A stretch of DNA of 64,000 bases from positions 1 through 64,000 of the forward strand of contig CAZPMH010000005.1 of the NCBI GenBank assembly GCA_964587815.1, read 5' to 3'. The notes below the pieces were generated by a model. The model saw nothing but the letters and a program-made list of their open reading frames with translations, searched no databases and had not been told where the DNA came from. The DNA is from UBA1672 sp964587815. GTDB lineage: Bacteria > Pseudomonadota > Alphaproteobacteria > Micavibrionales > Micavibrionaceae. The number at the start of each line of letters is the position of its first letter. The stretch's first letter is position 1. Position numbers and translations under genes: made by a program. Shown here piece by piece: positions 8,762 through 17,010 of this stretch.

Positions 8762-9981
8762 TATATTGCCCCTTGCATTAGTCCGCCCATCATGGAGTCC
8801 ATGCTGATATTCATGACTGTTAGTGCGTAGATCGCGCTACCGAAGGCGATTACGAGGAAGACCCCTGTCAAAGCGAAGGCCACCCAAAGAATTAATTTAT
8901 GTCGTGTTTTTGCCGATGCAGAGCGCATTTCGGCGATAGACTCCAATATTGTAGCGACTTGGCCTAAGTCAGACAAGCCTGCGACTTCTAGACGCTCGCT
9001 GCGTTTAAGCGGTTTACGGTCAAGCGCTGCGCCTAAACCAACACCGCGCCCTAAGTTATAGGATGCTTCGCGCCAGTATGTTGCAACGTCGGGTGAGCTT
9101 GAAGCCAGCTCGCATTCTTCTAATGCCTTATCAATCGGAACCCTTCCGCGGAGCATGCGCGCGGCAGCCATCATAGAATCAGCAAATGACAGATCACGCA
9201 GATATGAGCCGATGAGTGGGATCTTTCGTACGATTTTGGCTGTTGGCCAGTCCTGCTTTCCTCGGTTCACCCAAAATGAGAAGATACACCAGAACATGAA
9301 TATGCCCGATGCGACGGATGACCAGATCAGCACGTCCCAGACTAACTCCAGATTGTTGACAACGTTTTCGAATTGTATGCGTTCTTCTTCATTGGTTGGC
9401 TTGTTGTCACGGAACCAGCCCAAAACCATGTCTTTACCCGCCCAGAGTGATGTGACGATGGTGAATACATCGAAAAGCAACCACGACATTGTTCCGACAA
9501 TTGCACGGGTGTTTTTTCGTTTTTGCGTGATGGACTGGATGGCGTGCGGGATACCTTCGGAGAGTTTATTGGCGCGTTCTGATCCCGCCAATATCGCGAG
9601 TGTGCCGTGGTCAAAAATATTTAGTGCTTTCAAGGCATCAATTACGCCAAGGCCGCGTGCAAGCGCCTCTCGTGCTGGTGCGAGAATGTTTTGACGGCGC
9701 GGGTTTGTTTCAGCCTGAATAATTTTCCAAAGCGCGATCCCCGGGGAGGCTGAGTTTGAGCGAAACTGAATGCCACGTAGTAGCTGCACCTGCCACCAAG
9801 CAGAGCGTGCGAGTAGTCTTTCCAAAGGGGAGCGTTTATATTCGCGGACGTTGAGGACATATCCGCCCTTTTTCGTAATTGCGTTACGCACGTCGTCCAT
9901 TGTCGGCAAGTAGAAGGATTCGGTCACCCGTTTCGGGCCCGATGATGTTTCATACGCTATTTCTGCAAGCCATTGCTGCAT
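8761..9981 (-). CDS. GspF/PilR-type inner-membrane platform protein
   Basis: A 406-residue polytopic protein with the type II secretion/type IV pilus platform architecture: two cytoplasmic helical T2SSF-like bundles separated by membrane helices around residues 165-190 and 215-240, and a final hydrophobic helix around 372-397. Typical elements are the short linker L-I-G-S-Y-L-R-D-L-S-F-A-D before the second bundle and the repeated pattern of a small-residue helix plus R-G-V. In related systems this protein sits at the base of the pilus and converts ATPase motion into pilin extraction. It lies between the ATPase gene and the PilO-like gene, as in IncI pilQ-pilR clusters. Confidence 0.85.
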   Translation of the reverse strand: MQQWLAEIAYETSSGPKRVTESFYLPTMDDVRNAITKKGGYVLNVREYKRSPLERLLARSAWWQVQLLRGIQFRSNSASPGIALWKIIQAETNPRRQNILAPAREALARGLGVIDALKALNIFDHGTLAILAGSERANKLSEGIPHAIQSITQKRKNTRAIVGTMSWLLFDVFTIVTSLWAGKDMVLGWFRDNKPTNEEERIQFENVVNNLELVWDVLIWSSVASGIFMFWCIFSFWVNRGKQDWPTAKIVRKIPLIGSYLRDLSFADSMMAAARMLRGRVPIDKALEECELASSSPDVATYWREASYNLGRGVGLGAALDRKPLKRSERLEVAGLSDLGQVATILESIAEMRSASAKTRHKLILWVAFALTGVFLVIAFGSAIYALTVMNISMDSMMGGLMQGAI

Positions 9982-10021
9982 ACTTCTTTCTACCGTTATT
10001 GGGTCGCGTGCTCATACTCAG

Positions 10022-11743
10022 TTACTCTTCAAGGTAGGATAGTGCGGCGTTCGGATCTACAAGGCCGGTGGTGACGAGGTCGACAAGCCCTTCCCTGCGG
10101 GTGTGTACGATTACACCATCCTCACTCAATATATTATTCACATTACCTATTAAGGCTTCGTAAATATTATTGCGTTTTGCGGGACCTGAGGTGATTAAAA
10201 GCGCGTCTAAGAGCAATGTTCGCCCTGAAATGCCTGTTCTGCTGCATAAGTCGCAGCCTGATGAATTGTGTTTTTTGATTTTTTGATCGGGATCTAAACC
10301 TAACTTCTCTAAATCATGCTCACTAAGAACCTCACTTGCCACATCATCGTGCGCACATCCTTGGCAAAGTGTTCTTACAAGGCGTTGGTTTAGTATCGCG
10401 CCGACCTGCTGGGCGAGCGTATAAGTTGAGGCGCGTTGTTGCGCGACTGGCATGAGGGAGCGCAGACGTTCAAATGTTTGTAGAGCGGTATCGGCGTGAA
10501 TGGTTGAGATTACCGTATGGCCTGATTCTGCGGCGCGCAAGGATGTTTCCACGGTATCCGCATCACGCATTTCACCGATGACAATATAATCGGGATCGTG
10601 TCGCATGGCCGCGCGGATAAGGTCAGCAAAGCCGCCCCCTTCCATGCCCGGCCTTACCTGCCATTGGGTGGCGTAGCGCAGTTCGTATTCAATCGGATCT
10701 TCGATGCTAAGAACATGTTTGCGGCGGCGATCAATTTGCTGCACGCAGGCATAGAGCGTTGTGGTTTTACCCGAGCCTGTCGGGCCGGAGAGCAGGATCA
10801 GGCCGCCCCCGCCTTTGATTTCGGGCGATAGAAGTTTGGACAGGAAATCTCCGACGTCTTCGTGACGGCGAAAGAGTTCATCAAAGCCTTTTAGGGATGC
10901 GCGGTCAAGCAAGCGCAGGGTCAATTTCTCACCGTCTTGCGCTTGCGGGCCAGCGGCGACACGAACATCAATTGCGCGCCCTTGCCATTGAAAGCCGAAA
11001 CGCCCGTCTTTTGGTGTGACGCGGTCACCGAAGTTCAAACCTGCATCACGTTTGATCAATGTGGTAATACGCGCCATAGCATCGGAAGGGAGCAGGTGCA
11101 TCGGGATAAGATCACCGTCAATGCGATATTGTATCCAGTTTGGCGCTTCGGGGTTGTTGTCTTGAACAAGATGGATATCAGAGGCGCGCATCTGTAGAGC
11201 CTCAGCCATCATGTCGCGTTGAAACTGATTAAGAAGAAGTCCGTTATCAATGTCACCCATCCAGAGGGAGAGCGTTTTTTCGCAACGATCGGCGGAGAGA
11301 TCGTGAACGGAGCGCAGGGTGTCGAGCAGTTCTTTTCTATCCCAAACCTCAACCTCGATTTTTTCGACCTTAAAACCACTTCGTTTTGCCGTTGAGATCA
11401 GGTTTTTAATTTGGCGGTCGCTCATATCATGCAGCGGTGCGATTTTCAGAACAGAGTCACGCAGGCCGATCAGATGTATTCTTAAGGGAAGCCAAGATTG
11501 AACGGGGAGAACGGCGCGCAGTTGGTCGCCCGTGGCGCGGTCTTTAATCGCTTCATCTTCCAATTCGGAAACGACAGTTGCGCCCGCCATATCGAGCAGT
11601 TGTTCTGTAGAGCGCGCGATGCCTTTTTCCAGCATGAGGGCGCGTTCGCGTTGCACCATATCGAGGTAGCGTTCACGCCCTTCTGCGGAGCGTTGCTTGC
11701 GGCGTTTTTGAAGGTTTTGTTTTTCTAAATCTTTATTTTCCAT
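10022..11743 (-). CDS. GspE/PilB-type pilus assembly ATPase
   Basis: Hexameric traffic ATPase that powers pilus extension. In the 573-residue protein the Walker A motif GPTGSGKT is at residues 320-327, the Asp box is V-L-S-I-E-D-P-I-E-Y, and the Walker B motif is DYIVIGEMRDADT, followed by the His box ISTIHADTALQTFERL. A tetracysteine zinc motif follows, C-x2-C near residue 457 and C-x2-C near residue 496, as in GspE, PilB and BfpD. The N-terminal 150 residues are charged and helical and probably contact the platform. No second (retraction) ATPase is visible in the window. It lies 63 bp after the ASH-domain gene and 40 bp before the platform gene. Confidence 0.93.
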   Translation of the reverse strand: MENKDLEKQNLQKRRKQRSAEGRERYLDMVQRERALMLEKGIARSTEQLLDMAGATVVSELEDEAIKDRATGDQLRAVLPVQSWLPLRIHLIGLRDSVLKIAPLHDMSDRQIKNLISTAKRSGFKVEKIEVEVWDRKELLDTLRSVHDLSADRCEKTLSLWMGDIDNGLLLNQFQRDMMAEALQMRASDIHLVQDNNPEAPNWIQYRIDGDLIPMHLLPSDAMARITTLIKRDAGLNFGDRVTPKDGRFGFQWQGRAIDVRVAAGPQAQDGEKLTLRLLDRASLKGFDELFRRHEDVGDFLSKLLSPEIKGGGGLILLSGPTGSGKTTTLYACVQQIDRRRKHVLSIEDPIEYELRYATQWQVRPGMEGGGFADLIRAAMRHDPDYIVIGEMRDADTVETSLRAAESGHTVISTIHADTALQTFERLRSLMPVAQQRASTYTLAQQVGAILNQRLVRTLCQGCAHDDVASEVLSEHDLEKLGLDPDQKIKKHNSSGCDLCSRTGISGRTLLLDALLITSGPAKRNNIYEALIGNVNNILSEDGVIVHTRREGLVDLVTTGLVDPNAALSYLEE

Positions 11744-11806
11744 GCTTTGCTTAGTGCGTTTCTGCTCTTATCGTTTTCGTTATTATATGCAGCATTCCGT
11801 TATGAT

Positions 11807-13408
11807 TTAGTTATTATTCCTGTTGTTTCTGTCATTGCTGTCGGTGTTGTTTGAGTTTGTTGTCAGGCTCAGATCGCGGCTGGATTGAATTGTGCCGCGG
11901 TTGAGTGAAGACAGGGAACGGTCAAACAAGAGGAGCACGCGGTCATCGTTCTGGGAAAACTCGATGCCGCTTTTCGTGATGTCGACATCCCACATTACAC
12001 CGCCAAGCATAACGGGCTCTTTATCAAAGATCAGGCGAGAGCCGCCCGGCCCGTTTACGATTGCGCGTTTAGCAGAAAATGACGTGATTTTCAGGCCGTC
12101 GAGCGCGCCTGATGCATTCACAACGACGTTTTCACTTTTTTGCGGTTCTGCTCTGGGCGGCGGTCTTTTTGTCGTGACATCTTCGCTTTCGATCACTTTT
12201 GTCGGTTGCTTAGACAAAACAATTGCCTTTTGGTCCTGGCTAACGATGGCTTCAGCGTTACCACGAACAGGAAGAACAAGAATGCCGCGTGCGCCGCTAT
12301 GGACGACTTGAACGTCATCTAAAATTTCGCCGACGCGGGTGGGCGACCATGTGACCGTTAACGGGCAGGCTTCGATCGGCTCTAAAACCAAGCCTTCGCG
12401 GCAGCCTCCTGATCCGAAACTCAGCCCTCCATCTGCACCCGCGATTTTTATATCTTTGAGCGTGAGTGACGTGTCGCCCGTGTTCACCAGTGATACTGTG
12501 ATGGTGGATGCGGAGATAATGTCTTCGCCGAAATCTATTTCGGTTTGGGATGCCACCAAGAGCCCCTTGCCAGGCACGGCGTCAGGGAAAATTTCAGCTT
12601 GATCAATTTCATCGGGATTATAATCCCCAGTTAACGGGACGGATGAGACAGCCGTCGGTCCATCATGTTTGACGATCAGAACGCCTGATGCGAGGCCTTT
12701 TTGTTGCGGTGACCATTTGACGGTTGCCAAACACGCCTGACCAGGTTGCAGAACATCGCACTGGCTTTCAATTTCGAAACCTGATTGCGCCGCTGCACTC
12801 ACAGTCACATCTTCGATTTTTACAGGCGTTGAGATAATGTTTCGGAGCAAAACAGGCTCTACCAATGCTTGCCCTGTTGATAGGCTGCCGAAGTCAATTT
12901 CATCGGGCACGGTTTCAATATCACTGGCGATTAAGTTGGTTGCATCCGCGTTGAGTTCAATTGAACCTGACAATGTACTGGTGACAAGGCGCGAGCGGCC
13001 ACTGTGTAGCATGAGCATTTCCATGCGCCATGCGCCCGCCTGCAAGCCCTTCACAGAAATCGCAATCGCGCATTCTGCTCCTGCTTCTAAAGGCTCCACG
13101 ACACATTGGTTAAGCGTGACTGTGCCCGTTACGTTCGATGATGGGTATAAATTGATTTTTCCTGTTTGGACGGGCTGTGCACCTTCGTTTCGGAAAAGCA
13201 GCACAACTTGCGAGGATGCGCCGACGGGAATTGCGCCGCCATCCACTTCTTTTTCAACGGCAGCAATCCCTACAGTAGAGCCTGCCGAAGCACCTGTTCC
13301 GGGGGCATCAAACCCGGGGTATTGCGCGCGCGCGAAGTAGGCTGAGTATGAGATACACACAACCGACAGGCCAATTAACAGTTTTAATACACGCGATGAT
13401 GACATCAT
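11807..13408 (-). CDS. secreted ASH/Ig-like domain protein in the pilus operon
   Basis: A 533-residue exported protein when started at the tandem ATGs at 13403-13408, which give a clear signal peptide (LKLLIGLSVVCISYSAYFARA). An in-frame GTG lies 29 codons upstream at 13493-13495 but would bury the signal. The body holds about three beta-sandwich repeats of the ASH/choice-of-anchor D type, each with an IDFG-like strand, a C-x(n)-L-x-P/G-x-x-C motif and an x-W-S-P or x-V-K-G segment. A C-terminal domain of about 100 residues follows (GLKITSFSAKRAIVNGPGGSRLIF), ending in an Asn-rich tail. It occupies the slot of the secretin partner PilP between secretin and ATPase. A role as secretin-binding or cell-surface component is inference. 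Confidence 0.7.
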   Translation of the reverse strand: MMSSSRVLKLLIGLSVVCISYSAYFARAQYPGFDAPGTGASAGSTVGIAAVEKEVDGGAIPVGASSQVVLLFRNEGAQPVQTGKINLYPSSNVTGTVTLNQCVVEPLEAGAECAIAISVKGLQAGAWRMEMLMLHSGRSRLVTSTLSGSIELNADATNLIASDIETVPDEIDFGSLSTGQALVEPVLLRNIISTPVKIEDVTVSAAAQSGFEIESQCDVLQPGQACLATVKWSPQQKGLASGVLIVKHDGPTAVSSVPLTGDYNPDEIDQAEIFPDAVPGKGLLVASQTEIDFGEDIISASTITVSLVNTGDTSLTLKDIKIAGADGGLSFGSGGCREGLVLEPIEACPLTVTWSPTRVGEILDDVQVVHSGARGILVLPVRGNAEAIVSQDQKAIVLSKQPTKVIESEDVTTKRPPPRAEPQKSENVVVNASGALDGLKITSFSAKRAIVNGPGGSRLIFDKEPVMLGGVMWDVDITKSGIEFSQNDDRVLLLFDRSLSSLNRGTIQSSRDLSLTTNSNNTDSNDRNNRNNN

Positions 13409-13484
13409 GATGTTTGAACGAACGTTCTGAAAAAGAAAATTTACTTCGGGAATGAAGCATTGCAGGCAAAATACTACCCGAATC

Positions 13485-13498
13485 ATAGTGTACACTAT
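13485..13498. promoter_or_regulatory. perfect 14-bp palindrome between secretin and ASH genes
   Basis: ATAGTGTACACTAT is a perfect inverted repeat without spacer, lying in the 154-bp stretch between the secretin stop and the likely start of the ASH-domain gene. Its size and symmetry fit a homodimeric regulator site. No regulator gene is adjacent, so the assignment is tentative. Confidence 0.3.
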
Positions 13499-13562
13499 TT
13501 ATTCAGAGAACAAAACAGCTGTAATACGTTGTTTTATGCGGATTTTTACTTGATTTTATCTT

Positions 13563-14987
13563 CTATTGGTCACTCGTGTATACGATGACACGTGGTTTTA
13601 ACAAAAACACCAATTCCGTATTTTCAACCTGCGCCGTGCGCGATGTTGATAAAAACGGCGAATCAAAGCCCGGGCCTGATGAGTCAAACTCGTCTGCTTC
13701 CCTTACCAAACCCGCTATCAGAAGGGAATCACCGGGGCGAATACGCACCTGCGTTGAAAGCTCGCGTTCTGTCGTTTCGGGCAATTGAAGAACCGTGCCG
13801 TCAGCATCGAAACTTTGGAAGCCACGGAATTCATCAAGGTCGATGTCAATTTGCGCATAAACAGTGGCGTTGTCCCAATTGCTAGAGATTGTAAGCGTGA
13901 AGCCCGTATCAACAGAGTCCGTTTCGGTTGAGACGGTTGTTTCACCATCTTCGATTGAGCGCGATAATGAGGAGACGAAGTTAACCGTATCCGCGGCTCT
14001 TAGACTGGCTTGCGCACCTGAGAGAACAGTGATCTGCGGCTGTGATATGGTTTTCACCGCGCCGTATCTGGAAATAAACTGGAAGACATCGCCCGTGGTG
14101 AAATCAACATCGCCAGTTGTCGGCAGACCAATGCTTATGGGGTTAAAGTCAGCGCCTACGGTTCCGGGCACGTCTATGCCCGCGCTGAATTTGCCGAACG
14201 CTTCAATTTCATCCCAGTTAATCCCTGTGGAGTTGCCGTTTTCAAGTGTGACTTCCCAGATATAGACTTCAAACACGATCAGGGCCGTGCTAGCGCGAAC
14301 GCGTTGAAAATATCGCTCTGCCAGTTTTGATGTGCGGTTGGTCGCCTCATAGATGATGGTGCGCGTTGCGGATTCCGTGATGGGCGTTACTCTTGTGATC
14401 GCTTGCAGGCCTGTTGCAAGGCTTGTGAGGATATCGGCATCGCCGCCGATTGGCGGTACGGTTACGGTGAATGTTTGTGTCTCTTTTACGACAAGCAGAT
14501 TGTCTTCGTAAGAACAATACAGATCAGCCAGACCGCAGATTTTATCGACAACCTGATCCAGCGCACCACGCAGATTGGCGATTGTGATGGTGCGATCAAA
14601 GGCGGCGTCGGTTTCAAATGCCATGGAAACGTCATAATCGGACAAGACGAGTTGCAGCGCGCCCGCGACCGTTTCGGAGCGGAGTTCAAACGGGCCGACC
14701 TTTGCTGTTGGCAGCCCTAAGCCGCTTGCTGATTTAGGCACGAGCACATCGCTGCCCAAAGGAAGATAGATAACGCTGTCAGGCTTTTTATTGACCGCTT
14801 CAGGAAGGCCTGCCGCGGTTACAGGAGACGGGATAGAAAGATTTCTTGCACCCGGCAGATCAACAGGCGCGCAGGCAATCAAAATCATAGGGACAAGCAA
14901 AACAAGCGCGAGCAAGCCTGCCAATTTACAAAATAGCTGCTCGGCGTTTTTCAGCCATGTATATGATTTAATGATATTTTTATGCAT
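13563..14987 (-). CDS. lipoprotein secretin of a type IVb/thin-pilus system
   Basis: Outer-membrane secretin that would form the gated pore for the pilus. The 474-residue protein has a long n-region and a hydrophobic signal ending in L-I-A-C with Cys39 as the lipobox residue, as in BfpB and IncI PilN. A short N-domain follows (YCSYEDNLLVV), then the secretin core: V-F-E-V-Y-I-W-E-V, TISQPQITVLSGAQASL, and the C-terminal RELSTQVRIRPGDSLLIAGL. It is smaller than PilQ or GspD, consistent with the reduced type IVb class. It is the first gene of the leftward pilus operon and diverges in function, not in strand, from the receiver gene 45 bp upstream. Confidence 0.9.
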   Translation of the reverse strand: MHKNIIKSYTWLKNAEQLFCKLAGLLALVLLVPMILIACAPVDLPGARNLSIPSPVTAAGLPEAVNKKPDSVIYLPLGSDVLVPKSASGLGLPTAKVGPFELRSETVAGALQLVLSDYDVSMAFETDAAFDRTITIANLRGALDQVVDKICGLADLYCSYEDNLLVVKETQTFTVTVPPIGGDADILTSLATGLQAITRVTPITESATRTIIYEATNRTSKLAERYFQRVRASTALIVFEVYIWEVTLENGNSTGINWDEIEAFGKFSAGIDVPGTVGADFNPISIGLPTTGDVDFTTGDVFQFISRYGAVKTISQPQITVLSGAQASLRAADTVNFVSSLSRSIEDGETTVSTETDSVDTGFTLTISSNWDNATVYAQIDIDLDEFRGFQSFDADGTVLQLPETTERELSTQVRIRPGDSLLIAGLVREADEFDSSGPGFDSPFLSTSRTAQVENTELVFLLKPRVIVYTSDQ

Positions 14988-15032
14988 AATTTGACGTAAG
15001 ATCCACCACGAAATGCTAGATTAACATTCAAA

Positions 15033-15404
15033 TTATGGGTTTTCCATGTGTAAAGTTCGCTTTACGGTTTTAATCAACCGATCTTTTTGGACGGGCTTTT
15101 TCAAAATTGCGCCGATATTGAGCTTGCTTGCTTCGCTCAACAAGTCGCTGTTCTCATCGCCTGTGACAAGAATAACAGGTATCTTAATTTCATTGCCGCG
15201 AATATTTCGCACAAAATCAAAACCGTTCATCGGCTCCATTCTGACATCAGCAATAATGATTGCGACCTTTTTAAAGTCAGTATCCAGAGCCTCTTGACCG
15301 TCACGCGCCTCTGTCGTTTCAAAGCCTTCATCCTGCAAAAACTTACATAATTGCATGCGAACAAAATCATTATCTTCAATGACTAAAATATGGTTTTCGT
15401 TCAT
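15033..15404 (-). CDS. single-domain response regulator (CheY-like receiver)
   Basis: A 123-residue receiver with no output domain. Acidic residues are at E10-D11, the phosphoacceptor is Asp53 in I-I-I-A-D-V-R-M, and the conserved Thr and Lys lie in L-V-T-G-D and L-K-K-P-V. It precedes the pilus secretin gene on the same strand with a 45-bp gap, so it may be transcribed with the pilus operon. Stand-alone receivers of this kind either shuttle phosphate between a hybrid kinase and an HPt or bind a machine directly. The sensorless hybrid kinase at the other end of the operon is a natural partner candidate, which is inference from position. Confidence 0.85.
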   Translation of the reverse strand: MNENHILVIEDNDFVRMQLCKFLQDEGFETTEARDGQEALDTDFKKVAIIIADVRMEPMNGFDFVRNIRGNEIKIPVILVTGDENSDLLSEASKLNIGAILKKPVQKDRLIKTVKRTLHMENP

Positions 15405-15545
15405 GTATAAAAACTTTGTTCGGTTTATGATTTGACTTTACGCTTGAGAAAATGGCAGTTCAGCCCTATTTTCGCAGTATGGGCTTTAAGTCTAAATATA
15501 TTCTTAAAAAGATACAGAATTCATAACAGTGAGACTTTAATATTT

Positions 15546-16076
15546 ATGGCATTCATTCTCACGATCACCTGCCTCTTTGCCGCGATTTTTTGTTTGATAA
15601 AGTTGTGGATTATTGATCTGCGCGTACGATTGTTGCCGAATGTTTATGTCGGCGCGTTCTTTTTGTGCGGGGTTTTCTTTCATCTTTTGAGCGGCTTTGC
15701 TTTTGGCGGCGTGGAGAATTTGGTTTATGGCGCGCTGGCGGGTGGTGGGTTGCTCTGGCTGATCAGGGCGATAGCCAATCGCGCTTATGGGTTTGATACG
15801 CTCGGCCTTGGTGATGTGAAATTAATGGGCGCGGCGGGGTTCTGGCTGGGGTTGGATTTTATTTTTCTCAGCTTATGTGTCGGCGCGTTTGCAGGGTTGG
15901 TGCATGGCATGGTGCATGGCATGCGCGAACAAAAACGGACGGGTGAAAAGGTTGATTTTGCGCGGCTGTCTATTCCCGCGGGGCCGGGATTTATTGTCGG
16001 GATTGCGTTTGTCGGCGCGGTGAAATTTCAGGATTACCCCGCCGCTTTGGCGCAAAATTCTGCTGGACTTTTTTAA
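15546..16076 (+). CDS. prepilin peptidase (A24 family, short form)
   Basis: Membrane aspartyl protease that removes prepilin leaders. The 176-residue protein, started at ATG 15546, has about six hydrophobic helices. The two catalytic aspartates are visible: one in I-I-D-L-R-V-R-L-L-P-N-V after the first helix, the other in the G-L-G-D-V-K-L-M motif. The N-terminal cysteine-rich methylase domain of PilD is absent, so it belongs to the TadV/CpaA/PilU-like short class. An in-frame extension upstream is unlikely because the first helix starts right at this Met. It is divergent from the pilus operon and 25 bp before pyrB. It is the obvious processing enzyme for the two prepilins. Confidence 0.88.
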   Translation: MAFILTITCLFAAIFCLIKLWIIDLRVRLLPNVYVGAFFLCGVFFHLLSGFAFGGVENLVYGALAGGGLLWLIRAIANRAYGFDTLGLGDVKLMGAAGFWLGLDFIFLSLCVGAFAGLVHGMVHGMREQKRTGEKVDFARLSIPAGPGFIVGIAFVGAVKFQDYPAALAQNSAGLF

Positions 16077-16101
16077 ATGTAAGGGGCATTTGTTTAAAGA
16101 T

Positions 16102-17010
16102 ATGGAACATTTCATCAGTATAGACGATTTAAGCGTGGAGCAGATTGACGATGTGATCGCTCGCGCTGATTATTACGCACGCGCCCTGTATGACGGGCGG
16201 TGGGATCGCGATAAATTAGACCAGAAAATCATTCTGACGCTGTTTTTTGAAAGCTCGACGCGAACGTTGACCTCTTTCGATATTGCGGCGAAGCGACTAG
16301 GCGCGGATGTGGTGAACTGGAACGCGAATGTCAGCTCGCTGAATAAGGATGAGAGTTTTACCGATACGATTGATACGCTCAGCGCGATGGAGCCTGATGC
16401 GATTGTGATCCGCCATAGTGAATATAACGCGCCGCGTTTTGTTGCCAATCGTGTGGACTGCCCCGTGATTAATGCGGGTGATAGCTGGCGCGAACATCCG
16501 AGCCAAGCGGTTTTGGATGCGCTGACGATTTTGCAGGAGAAAAACACTTTGGAGGGCTTAACCGTAGCAATTTGCGGGGATGTGGCGCATAGCCGCGTGG
16601 CGAATTCGAATGCGAAACTCCTGACCAAGATGGGCGCAAATGTGCGTTTTGTTGCGCCGCAGATGTTGATGCCGCAAAAGCTGCCCGCGGAGGGGATTGA
16701 TTGTTTTGACACGCTGGAAGACGGGATCAAGGGTGCGGATGTTGTCATGATGCTGCGCATTCAAAAGGAGCGGATGGATCGCGGCTCTATCCCCGATGAG
16801 GCGGCGTATTTTAACAATTATGGCCTGACGTTTGAGCGGTTGAAGAATGCAAAGGCCGATGCGTTGGTGATGCATCCGGGGCCGATGAATCGCGGCGTGG
16901 AAATTGCCGATGATGTGGCCGATGACCCGCGCAGCATGATGAAAAAACAAGTCGCGAACGGCATCCCGACCCGTATGGCCATTTTGGATATGCTGGTGGG
17001 TGGTAAGTAA
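16102..17010 (+). CDS. pyrB: aspartate carbamoyltransferase catalytic chain
   Basis: Condenses carbamoyl phosphate and aspartate to carbamoyl aspartate in pyrimidine synthesis. The 302-residue length is normal. The carbamoyl-phosphate loop FFESSTRTLTSF is complete, and the aspartate-site motifs HPSQAVLDALT and HPGPMNRGVEI are present, with I-C-G-D-V-A-H-S-R-V-A-N between them. ATG at 16102 is used. A TTG four codons upstream (16090) is in frame and closer to the AAGGGG element, so the exact start is uncertain. No pyrC or regulatory pyrI is adjacent. The next gene, plsY, starts with GTG immediately after the stop codon. Confidence 0.95.
   Translation: MEHFISIDDLSVEQIDDVIARADYYARALYDGRWDRDKLDQKIILTLFFESSTRTLTSFDIAAKRLGADVVNWNANVSSLNKDESFTDTIDTLSAMEPDAIVIRHSEYNAPRFVANRVDCPVINAGDSWREHPSQAVLDALTILQEKNTLEGLTVAICGDVAHSRVANSNAKLLTKMGANVRFVAPQMLMPQKLPAEGIDCFDTLEDGIKGADVVMMLRIQKERMDRGSIPDEAAYFNNYGLTFERLKNAKADALVMHPGPMNRGVEIADDVADDPRSMMKKQVANGIPTRMAILDMLVGGK

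Noticed and set aside
13409..13495. Longer start (GTG at 13493-13495) for the ASH-domain protein
   Set aside because: The 29 extra residues would place a second stretch before an otherwise standard signal peptide. The tandem ATGs at 13403-13408 fit export better.
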